Source of the DNA: Rapana venosa
Lineage: Eukaryota > Mollusca > Gastropoda > Neogastropoda > Muricidae
Direction of reading: 5' to 3'
Length of the DNA: 64,000 nucleotides
NCBI GenBank assembly: GCA_028751875.1
Contig: CM054134.1
Span: 41,235,330-41,299,329 of the forward strand
The notes beneath the pieces were generated by a model, which saw only the letters and a program-made list of their open reading frames with translations, was not told the origin of the DNA and did no database searches. This document shows positions 43,886-54,894 of this stretch, in pieces (positions within the stretch are counted from its first letter, which is position 1; each line of letters begins with the position of its first letter). The position numbers were made by a program, and so were the translations under genes.

Positions 43886-45913
43886 GAAATCTTAGATTTA
43901 GGCAATATACCATTTTATGATCATTTGATTTATCCTGAAGTCTCTTTGCCCTCCTGAGTTCAGATCCCAGTGAGATCAAGGCCTTTTTGATTAGCTGCAT
44001 GGTACCTTCCATGCTTTGTATTTTTGTATAAAGTTATTCCCAAAACAGTAAATAAACTTTCTCTCCTCCTTTTATTCCCTTTATTTTCATGTTCATTCTT
44101 TACATAAATAAAGGCACAGTTATAGAATACTCTTTTCACATAACCTCGACATTAATGTTTACCTATTCTTGGATATAGTCATGTCTGGTTTAAATGGAGA
44201 GTAATAAAACCACGACATCTTTTCAAGACTGCAGATAGCATGAAACTCTTGGTTTCTACCCAGGCATGGACACTGCTCATATCAATTATATTCAGCACAG
44301 GTGGCAGAAGCCCCTCTTTTCAGTGGGTATCTAGAACAACCATAACCACGTATATGCACATGCACACCATCATACAGACACAGTATTAGTAACAAAGGAC
44401 ATGGCAGTAGAGTTACAGCAGCTCCACGTAACAAAAGAGGAAAACCAAAAGGACAGGAGAGGTCAAAAAGGAACCGATGTCCTTGCAACAACACTGAGAG
44501 TTCTGATTTTCCTAAAACCTTTAGCAACTGGACACTTGTGTTTGAACCTTACCACCACCAGATCATCCACACACCTTACACAAGGTGACTGCAGATACCT
44601 AAAACAAGTGGCAGGGGAAAAATGCACCATCATCTCTCGGGAGGGAAATGCACTGGACATAGAAATAGGGTCACACCTTTAACACATTCGTATATAAATA
44701 AAAGGCACATGTACTGAAGGGGATGCAACAGATTTAGGCACGAAACAAAGGTGTGTGTAAATTTTTCTGGAAGACAGTGAAGATACTATTAATCCACTAG
44801 GTTCTGACCACTCATGACTTCTTGTTCTGGAGGTGAAGTAGAGATTTAACGCCTATTTCCTCTTGTTTCCTAGCTAAATCATCAACAGGTTGATGTCAAA
44901 CCTAAATGGGAAAGAATAATAACAAGTATCAAACACACTTAAATTATGAAGATCTGAATAATACAAAATTCAGAGCTTGGATGAGCACTAAAACTTACCA
45001 CTTGTTGATTAAACCTGTCTGCCTCCCTTCAGTTGAAGTAAAATACATTTCTTTTGAAAACAGTCAACAGAAATAAAAGTATACTGTCAATACTGTTAAG
45101 ACACTCATAAGGAAATTTGTCACTTTCCACCCCCACATCAAAACATGACAGTGGTGTGAAAGGGAAATTAGCTTGAAAGCATACCACTGCCCATGCATCA
45201 CCAGCTAGCTGTGTTTACACAGACCTGGCTGAATACTCTGTGTGGTGGCCTTTATCTGGGATGCAGTTTTTCGATCACCTTTCTTAATTTGACTTAGTAT
45301 CCTAGACACCATAAATTCCCTGCATAGCTACTTAATACTCTTTCCTTGAGGCAACTCCTCACACATGTTTGCTTTGTCAACTGAAACTTCTTTCTCTTGG
45401 GTTTTCACACACAGATAGTCTATTTGACACTGAATGTCTAAAAGATACAACAGGATTGCACCACACATTACAATTTCAAAAGTGCACAGGCTGAGAAGAC
45501 TTTTATGAAACAGAATGCAGGTGTTACAACTTTTAAAAATTAACTCAACTTGTACAGATGTTTCAAATAAACAAGATAGATTAGAGTGAACATAAACATG
45601 TTCATTACAGACTTTTCAATGAATACAGAGATAATTTACATAAAAGCACGATTCTGATCTTCAGCATAATATCCCTGTACATGGTCTACATTCCAAATCC
45701 AGATACACCATTTCAAGTACATGATAGGATGTAAAATATACTATTCACAAGCGTTTCAAAATTAAACAGTAAAATTACATGTTCCCATGTAAAGGTATGT
45801 CCATATTTATGATTACATACACCTTCTTCACACATTTCATAACTGCAATGTTTGATCATTTGTGTCAATAACAACACAAAAATAAACTGCATGCTATATC
45901 AAATACCAGCCCA

Positions 45914-46230
45914 GTGCCCCTCCTCCAAATATCACATAACAGTTCTATAAAAGATGCAGCACCAAACAAAAGACGGTCAATATCAAGAAGGAAAAACAGA
46001 AGAAGAGATACAGTAGTTATGCCTTTGCTTAGTGAACACCTGTGTACATATTGTATCATCCTGAACAAACTTAGCTATACATTAGAAAAGATACAAAGTA
46101 CAGAGAAAGGAAATATGGCAGCTATGCCGTTGCTAACTGAACACATGTGCAGCTTTTTTAAAAACCACCCTGAACAAGAGTACCAGTACATTACCATGTC
46201 ACCTTTATCCACAGTGGAAAAGAAACTCAA
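45914..46230. repeat. 105-nt direct repeats (2 clear, 1 possible), open in one + frame
   Basis: ATGCCTTTGCTTAGTGAACA at 46019 and ATGCCGTTGCTAACTGAACA at 46124 start two homologous units exactly 105 bases apart. GTGCCCCTCCTCCAAATATC at 45914 may be a third, more diverged unit. The plus frame from 45914 to 46237 is open (107 codons), but no start context, splice sites or homology support a gene. Confidence 0.6.
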
Positions 46231-47177
46231 GCAATGAAAAATATCCGCAATGTGCACACACATCCACAGGTGGGTGAAATCTTTGAATTTTGCCACATTG
46301 TATTTGGCAGAGGAAAGATGTGAAAAAATATGTATTTATCAAAATAATTTAGTATAAAATCAATACTTTTGATTTTCAGACAGTAGAAATGGTACTACCA
46401 ACAAACCAACAATAGCCTCCCATAACCCCCTCAACATATCATACATGCAGAAACATGCTGGCTAGCAAAAGAACTTAGCAAGAATGGCAAGAAAACCAGA
46501 CTGATACACGGCGTATACCATTTACAGTCTGCAAAATAAATCCAGCTATATGAACCAATGCCAACAATCAAATCAACATAATCTTGAATCAAAGCAAATC
46601 TAGTGACCACCAGTATACTCTCACATGTCCACCATAAACAGCAAGGAAATGACAGACAGCCACTGTCAAACGACCACACAGCAAGAGAGACATGCACACT
46701 ATAAAAACCTGCAGCATTACCAACATCACATCCTCAGCAGCCAAATGAACAAAGCCACTCAAGGAAAAAGCCAAGACTGTGCTACCAATTTCTTAAACAG
46801 TCAAGTTTAAAACACTGCTTTCCATCAGAAAAGTGAGTAAAAACTTAACTGATGCTGCCAATATGAACACCAAAAATAAAGAGGAGAAAAAAGCCTCAGT
46901 GTCACAAAATCAAGCTCTATCCAAATACCCTCTACACCTTCACAAAATCCTCCCAACTATGTTTCAGAATCCTTTCCACTCCCTCCCAGAGTCTCAGTCA
47001 TCTCACTTCTGTCCAAAATCCTCTAAACTCAATCCACAAATTATCTCCCCTCCATTCCTAAATATTTTCAGCTGTCCCAGATTCTTCTTATTTCTATTCC
47101 AGAATCCTCTGAGCTCTGTTCCACGATCCTCTCAACTCCATCCCAGGACCTGTTCAGCAAGCCGGACTTAGGGACTC

Positions 47178-47348
47178 AAACCAAGGGTTACTACGGAGTA
47201 AAACCAAGGGTTACTACGGAGTAAAACCAAGGGTTACTACGGAGTAAAACCAAGGGTTACTACGGAGTAAAACCAAGGTTACTACGGAGTAAAACCAAGG
47301 GTTACTACAGAGTAAAACCAAAGGTTACTACGGAGTAAAACCAAAGGT
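47178..47348. repeat. 23 bp minisatellite, 7 copies plus partial
   Basis: The unit GGGTTACTACGGAGTAAAAC + CAA is repeated seven times with few changes (one ACAG variant, one copy one base short), then decays into CCAAAGGTTTCTT. It is head to tail with no spacers. Confidence 0.97.
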
Positions 47349-50086
47349 TTCTTCTGCCCTGAAGTATGCTTTGCTACTGAACAAAACTTCAGTCAAAAGT
47401 GAAAACAACCTCATTTCCCAGCAAGAAGTGATCACTCTCACTATCTAATTCAGTCTAGGTACAAAGACTCTACAATAAAGCTGATAGTTGGTGAGTGAGA
47501 TCAAGGTGTCTCTACTTGTCCATCCTAAGAGTATTTGTTATACCCAAAAAACAGCAAAAAAGCCAAGAGAAAAAAGTCCATGCAAAATGAAGAAAACAGC
47601 TCTGGATAAAAGACCAAAACAGTAACAACAGCACAATAAAAAGCCTCAAAGTCAGCTTCCTCAAACCACAACATAACCAAGAAATTTGTTCTTCAACACC
47701 GTTAAAGCACTGTCAGATGATCTGGTCATCTGCAAACACCATGCAGGCATCAGCAACAATGAAGACCTTTTTCAACAAGCCCTGTGATGGGGGAAATGTG
47801 CTGACATGTTTCTGCAGACAGTACTGGGGGTGACAGCTGATCTTCTTTGGGAGTGGAAACAGGCAGTAACCACTGCATCTTGTTTTTGTTAACCTTTCAC
47901 AATTGTACTAATCTGAGACTAACATGTTGTCATGTCATCACATACATGTAAACAAGTCTGAATGTTTTGATTTGTATGCATACATGGATGGGCACATACA
48001 GACACAAAAAATGAACACAAACATACAGCCTCCTCCACCGCCACCATCACCAAATTCTTTTTCCCTTTTGTTGGTTTCAGAGTTTTGATTGTTGTACAAA
48101 TTTCAGTCTTTCTTTAGATACTCATAACACCCTTATGCTGATGTGGTGTGTGTTGTGTGTGTGTGTGTATGTGTGCACACAAAAGTGTGTATAAGTGTAT
48201 ACATGCACATGTGTATGATTGTGTGTGTGAAGGAGGGTGTACCATGGTAGGATGAGTTGGAAAAGGTATGAATGTGAGAAAAAAACAACTACTAAATGAA
48301 ACCCCATAAAGACCTATTTACAATGCATAATCTTCATCAACCAATTTCACCACAGTCACCACTTTCACTCTAAAAAAACCACAAAAATAAAACACACCAC
48401 ATATATACAGTCTATAAGTTCAGACTGATACAGCTTTGAATTAAAGAATGAAAAGATTCACACAAAAACATTCATTACTTACAGAAAGTGCATCCCACTT
48501 TATTAAGCATAAACAAAAGAGGTGCCATTCTGAAAGATATCAATAACCACCAGATAAAATCATTAGAGGCAAAGTCGTGTTTAAAATCATTCTGATATGG
48601 TGCACAGATAGATTCAAAGACAGTAAGCTGGAGTAGAGCAAAGCAGAGGAATGTGAAACAGTCAGAGAAAAAGTACAGAGCAAAACTCAAAGCAAGGCTC
48701 AGTAGAAAAATTAAACCACAGCGTTCAACTTCACCAGAAACTACTAGCTCATTGTTGATTCTATCTAATGAAAATTGTACTGATCACAATGTTCAAAAAC
48801 ATAAAGTAAAAATGGCTTATCAACAAGACTAGAAAAAAATAGTATTAAGAATACTCTACAACCAGGACCATAGTACCATATACATTTGTGCATGTGCACA
48901 TGCACATGCGCACACGCACACACACCCCCTAATCTAGATGTGTGCCCACATGCACATATACACAACTTTGTTATTCTTTGGAAGGGGTTTTAGTGTCTCA
49001 ATAAAATCAAGTAACAACAAAGCAGTGCATGCATGCAAGCAAGATTCTTTGTCACCTTCTCTACTGGCAGTTCCCTTACCCCAACAGAAACTTCTGCTGC
49101 AACTTAAGTTCTAGTGGCAACATTTCAAATGATTTTATGCTCCATTTCTTTAATTCCAACCATGCTTCCATGGACCAGCATTTGTAAACTGCCAGCACTC
49201 TTTATGTGCTTCTTTGCAGACAATGATCCAAAAAGAGCATTTTTACAGCCATAATGCCCACATCTCATCACAACTAACATTTGATGAAAATGAATAGTTA
49301 TATTTTTATATGAATGCCCAGCAGCATCAGCAGTAACCACATGGCAATGAATCAATGACTAGATATTCTACATCATGTAAAATATCTGTGTCAATACAAA
49401 ACAACATTAAAGACGAAGGCTGTACTAATTTTACAAGTAGATTTCAAGTTACAAATACTACTAGTCCATGAAATATGCCAAGAAACTGTTCTCAACGTTT
49501 AAATTTCAAGACACAAATTGCTACATATGAATGGCTGTAAACAACCCTTTGAACTATTTGAATACTTATTTTTCTTCTTCAGTCCTTCCCTTCTCGTGAA
49601 GTCTTTCTGTGAAAATAGCCAACACCAAATTAACACATCAGAAAGGCATTCTTGACACTATTCCACAGTAAGCACTGTCTTTCATCTACATCAGTGTTCC
49701 ATCATTGGTGTGCCTTTACTACTCTTGTTTAAGTTCTGTAGACTGTACAGATTCTCTGTTATCTGACAGGCATCATGCCTAACAGGCAGTGTGCCATGAA
49801 CCAAACTAGGGGAATGATAAGAATTAAGAATAGCTCTGTGGAGTGTGTGTGAGTGTGTGAGTGTGTGCATGTGTGTGTGTGTGTGTGTGTCTGCATGTGT
49901 GTTCATGTTGGAGGGAAAGGAAGTGGTTAGGTAGAAAAACTTGGGTCGAAGTGAATTAAAATACAAGTGATTCAGCATCATTGAGTGATGACATCTGCAA
50001 ATGTGGGTGTGTGTGTGTGCTGTGCATGTGATGATCAAAAAGAAAGATCTATGAGCTCAGAGATGTTCAACTGTCACTCATCATCT

Positions 50087-50092
50087 TTTATT
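50087..50092 (-). promoter_or_regulatory. Candidate polyadenylation signal for the SH2D4-like gene
   Basis: TTTATT on the plus strand gives AATAAA on the minus strand about 640 bases after the stop at 50727. It is the first such hexamer downstream of the stop. Other sites further on cannot be excluded. Confidence 0.4.
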
Positions 50093-50726
50093 GATACACA
50101 AAAGTATTCCTTGGTCAAAAATTCAAAAGTGCTGATGTTCCAATACTGAAGTACACTTTTAAAAAACTTGACTCTCAGGGGCAAAAAAACCTAGCAACAT
50201 CAAAACAATACTTACAAAGTCTTTTGTGATACACAGTAATTTACTTCTGTGACACAACAGACACATAAACTACATACAGCATCAACAATTCCTCATACAA
50301 AAAGATGTATGTCACAGTGAGAATGCACTTCCATGGACCATTCAGAATCAGACCATTCACACCTTTGTGCTTCCCAGGTTTCTCAGCATGTCTTTTGTCC
50401 ACCGCCTTCCACAATAAGGCATAGAAAACAAAAACAAAAACAAAAAAGATAACAAAAGTCATCTCACAGTAAAAAATACAACCTCTGGCTGTTTAAAAAG
50501 TCATAGAAAAATAGCCAAACCAAAGCAGAAATAAAAATGTCAACAATGTATTGGCTGTGTGAATAAAAAAACTGAAGACTTTGATTGAAGACACTGAGCA
50601 GAGTTTATGGCAGCAGCCTCCTGCTGACAACCTTCACCAGCAGACTGCAGAATGGAGAGTCACCACAGAGGTGGTACACCTACATACCAGGGTGTCCGGT
50701 GAGAGCGGGTGACCAAGGGTCTGCCG

Positions 50727-50846
50727 CTATAAGGAGGTGGATTCTGTCTTGTTACCCTGGAAGAGGTCCCAGTAGTCAGGAGGGTCTGACGCCTGCCCGA
50801 TGGCTTTGACCAGTTTCTCTTGCCCCGAGATGGTGATGGGCGTCTC
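50727..50846 (-). CDS. SH2D4B: SH2D4-like last exon: end of SH2 domain and stop
   Basis: Phase 0 start after acceptor TTTCAG. It encodes [18 protein letters not shown], then [14 protein letters not shown], and ends TESTSL with TAG (50729-50727). The EPITS...LPDYLELF end of human SH2D4 aligns with it. A CGCTATAAG-type sequence beyond the stop is not coding. Confidence 0.95.
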   Translation of the reverse strand, partial: ETPITISGQEKLVKAIGQASDPPDYWDLFQGNKTESTSL

Positions 50847-51020
50847 CTGAAATGTCATTTGCTTACTTTGGTTACTTGGATACAGGCAAACTAATACCTA
50901 TCTGCAAAGATGTGTGGTTGCACAAATATGTTTGCTGAGCATACACAACAAACATATTACATAAGTGGCTCTAAACTGAGCACATGCATATTCACACACA
51001 CACACACACAAACATGCACG

Positions 51021-51072
<52 letters not shown>

Positions 51073-54000
51073 CCTCTCCCCGTGTCACTCACTGATCTAC
51101 ATACGCTTATCCAAACTAGCACAAGAAAATGAATACCAAATTCACAACTACTCTCTTCTAATCCAGCAGCGTTGTTTATGAAAAGGGCAACAGATACCTG
51201 CACTTCTCTGCATTTTTTCTACTTTTTTTTCTCCCTAGTTTTTCCCCTCATTCCTCAGCTAGAGCTCCGAGGTTTACCAATGGTGATATATTTCCTCCCC
51301 CCCCCACCCCCCCTCCCCAACCACTTAGGTACCCACATTCCAACTTCAGGGATGCTCCCAAGTTCTGATCTACCAAATGGAGGATACCATCTCCTAAACT
51401 GATAACAATGATAGCTTTGTGATGAAGCCTGAAAGGAGATGCCCACTCTGGAGTGGTGACCCAGTGTCTTCGCATCAATCTCTTATAAAACTGTTAACCT
51501 GAATACTGATATACATAAATTGGGAAGTGGAGGGCACATGGAAATCAAGGTCATCATGTGACTTGCAGACAAAGAAGCTCTGAACCTAAAACACTTTTCA
51601 TTATTCTTCAATGATCAGTGCAGATGGGGATGATATCAACAATGCTGTATAGACCCAGAGCGACTTCAGATTACGTGACAGGGTGTTCTGCGTGCTTTTA
51701 TTCGTAACATAACCATCTCCTGCATCACTCAGGCTCCAGAAACAGACACAACAGCAGTCTGGTTCAGGCAGCTCAAGCAGTATTCTCAAATGTGGTTCTT
51801 TTCTGCTAATGATATTGAACTGTGTTGTTCTCGTCCTTCTACTGAGCCCCTTGTATAATTCAAATTTAGACTGAAACCAGTCAGACCATAAATCAATCCT
51901 TAAATACATGTGTCTGATGGAGCTCAAACTCACATCCCGTGAATTAGTACTGCAGTAACTACTGTATAAAGGACACCAGTCATCTGACACATCACAGAAT
52001 AGCCAAATCGTTAAGACTATTTGACTTCAATCCTATGGGCCCCATTTCATCATGGGTTTAGAAATTGGCAGCAGCATCTGGTGACTTAACCCTTTGCTGG
52101 GCACAGCAAAATCATTTGTTCACTTCCTGCTGGGCAAGCAAAATGGAGGTGGATCGCCTCTGAGTGGGTGGGTGTATTTAACATGCAATAACTCCACAAT
52201 GGCTTAATGGATTGTAATGAAATAAAAACAGCAAAATGCAGAAATGAATAAAGAAACTGCTATTTGCTATTGTGTGTTGTTGTTATTTTTTTTTAAAAGA
52301 ATTATAATGCATAAACACACAAGGTCATTGATCGGTTTGTATGTGTCACAGTTAGTGTTGCAATAGCTTTGGAATGCATGCATGGATTTTGATAAAATAA
52401 AAAGTAAAACATTCAGAAACAATTACAGAAGAAAAGTTTTCAACCTACTGTTGTGTTTTTAGTTTTTTTTATGAATGATGCACGAAAACATGAAACATTC
52501 CGACGGTCGCCATTTTGTTTGCCAACGATCGCCGACGATCGCGATGCATGTTAACTTTACAGTTCGAGCCGCTACCATAACAAAAGTCCCAAATAGCAAT
52601 CAATTCACAAAATATATCAAGTTGTGAACCATTGCCAAACTCGAAATCCGCGATAATTTCCCCAATTCTATGAGCAGAATTCAAAACGCGCATCGGCCGA
52701 GTTAGATTTGACGATCGATTTACGTCTCGAACTTCGTTGTCGTCAAAGCTTCAATCAACAAAGTCAGAAGCGCACACACTACTCAGATCGCTTACATCGA
52801 TATTTGAGCCTGGATACACATCTCACAGCGTCATATTTTTGGCATGAAAGCCATAAAAACGATCGTACATGTCGGATTCGAAGATAGCGTCCATCTTGGG
52901 AAAAATTGCGATTTTTTTCTTCCAAAACTTGCCACAAACACACTCCAACTGCCGCCATTTGCAATGTACATGCGGAAGTCACGTGGGCAGTCTCGTTGCT
53001 TTTATTTTGACGAGATTTGAAGCGAGATTGGCGGGAATTTCGAATGTATGAACGCACTGAAGTGACGGTCACGACGCCGGCCGTTTTTGGCCGTTGTGCC
53101 CAAGGATAGGTTCGGACGTTTTGGGACGCTATGCCCAGCAAAGGGTTAAGGGTAGGGATTTTTCCAATCTCCCAGATCAACTTAAAATACAGACCTCCCA
53201 AGGCTTTAATTCCCTTCATATATACACACATGCAAACGATCAAATGTGTATGCTAAAGATCCCGTAATTCATGTCTGCATTCAGTTACAGAAACATGAAC
53301 ATACCCAGCATGCATCCTGTACAAAAAAATGAGTTGCTTTGAAGTCGGAATGTGTTGGCTGAGACCAGTGGGCAGACCTCCTACAGAGTTAAAAGCACAG
53401 GAGAAAAAGACCAGACACTACACACCCCACCCAGTAAGGGAACGCAGAGAGGAGAGGAGAGAGAGAGTAAAAGCTGAGATTCAATGTTCTCTGATCAGAA
53501 AACTCTGCAGCACAATGACCTTACCATGTGGAAGGCAACCAGCTCCGCTACAGACTTGTGGACCACCTGATTGGCTCCAAGGAACTGATAGCCTTCATCC
53601 GTGGTGTCGATCAAGAAATGTTTGCAGCGGTTGTTCTCCTGATAGGAGATAGTGTAGCCCCACACTCGCTCACTGACTCGCACCAAGAATGCTCCTGTTC
53701 CTTTCTCTGCCAGTAGCTTCTCTGCTTCTGCTCGATTGATCAAGCCTGTCAACACAAACAGGATTACAACAAAGTCAGCTTCCCAAGCCCTTGCTAACTG
53801 AAAATCTGTGGCATCTTTACCCAAGAAAGCGTAGCACGGTTTCCTATCACCATCACTTTTCTCTAAGTGGATCTTTTCAACATTTTCAGTCTGCATACAT
53901 CAATAAGTGAAAGAAAAAACAAAAACAAAAAAGGAACAACTTCTATGGGTCTGTTTTAAATAGTTTCAACAGTGAAAGTACAACTCAGGTAGTGTTTATT

Positions 54001-54831
54001 ATGATCATTCAATAAGCTTCAAAGTAGATTTTTTTTTAAATTAATTGAAAACAGCAAAGGTGAAATTACCTATCTGACACACGCACACGCACACACACAT
54101 AAACACACTTTTTCTTCTTCCTTTTTTGTCATGTTTCTCTCAGGGGAGGTTTGACATTGATGAGCCTTCTCCATCTCTCTCTGTTTTGAGCTTCCTCCTT
54201 ATTTATGCCCCTTTCTCTAAGATCATCTGCAATACAGGAAGCCCAGGTTTTGCTAGGTCTTCCTTTTGGTCTCTTTCCATCTACTACGAAGTTCATTGCT
54301 CTTTTTATGATGTGGTGGTCTGCTTTCCGTTGAACGTGCCCAAACCAGCGCAGTCTATTGCTACTAGCTACAGACTTCAGATCATCAACTTTGCACATTC
54401 TCTAAAGTACACATAAACACACACACGCACACATAAACACACACACACACACACACCGCGCGCGTGCACACACACACACAAGCACACACTCACCATGAAA
54501 CCAGGTGGCAATTTTCCCGGTGTCAGGGTCCAGACCAGATCCCTTCTCTTTCTCTTCCTTCACAAACCAGTCGATGACCATGGTGCGATTACGAGGCCGC
54601 AGGGGGCGGGGCTTGCCCTTCTTCCCTCCCAATGTGGCCGGACTGTTTAGTCTCCTACAACAGACAGCACACCCACTTCTTAGATCACACACACGCGCGC
54701 ATGCATGCACACACATTCTCTCTCTCATACACACACACACATACACACACATACATACACACACACACTCTCTCTCTCTCTCACACACACACATACACAC
54801 ACACTCTCTTTCACACACACATACACACACA

Positions 54832-54894
<63 letters not shown>

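Larger units (their letters stand above)
39351..50726. other. Spacer upstream (in + coordinates) of the SH2D4 stop: intergenic plus probable SH2D4 3'UTR
   Basis: No protein gene can be supported. The stretch contains a TIR-bearing element at 41406-42794, CA runs at 43747-43803, a dispersed repeat copy near 43828-43885, a 105-nt repeat region at 45914-46230, a 23 bp minisatellite at 47178-47348, and GT-rich patches near 48140-48230, 49840-49895 and 50004-50030. 43900-45880, 46300-47170 and 47360-48120 hold nothing I recognise apart from loose CCTCT/CCCAGA-like low complexity near 46930-47150. Confidence 0.55.
50847..53524. other. Last intron of SH2D4-like gene: SINEs and piggyBac-type element
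   Basis: Contents: a CT tract at 51023-51068, a SINE fragment at about 51250-51345, a possible SINE at 51601-51990 (minus), and a SINE at 51998-53400 interrupted by a TTAA-flanked element at 52090-53145. I see no exon. Confidence 0.7.

Noticed and set aside
46833..47171. 112-codon open frame rich in Ser/Pro/Phe
   Set aside because: It derives from a loosely repetitive CCTCT/CCCAGA pyrimidine-rich stretch, with no domain, splice context or continuity with a neighbouring exon.
47178..47348. CRISPR-like array
   Set aside because: Units are directly adjacent with no unique spacers, and the genome is eukaryotic. It is a minisatellite.
51250..51350. Alternative coding segment before the last SH2D4 exon
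   Set aside because: It matches the dispersed AGCTCCGAGGTTTACCA-type repeat fragment and is unrelated to the protein.
52779..53243. 154-codon minus-strand open frame in the piggyBac-type element
   Set aside because: No transposase motif or other domain. It crosses the element's end into the SINE and is explained by the CG-rich interior having few stop codons.
54402..54830. 142-codon Cys/Val-rich open frame on the minus strand
   Set aside because: Only the middle (the SH2D4 exon at 54494-54654) is real; the ends are GT/GA microsatellite read through the splice sites.
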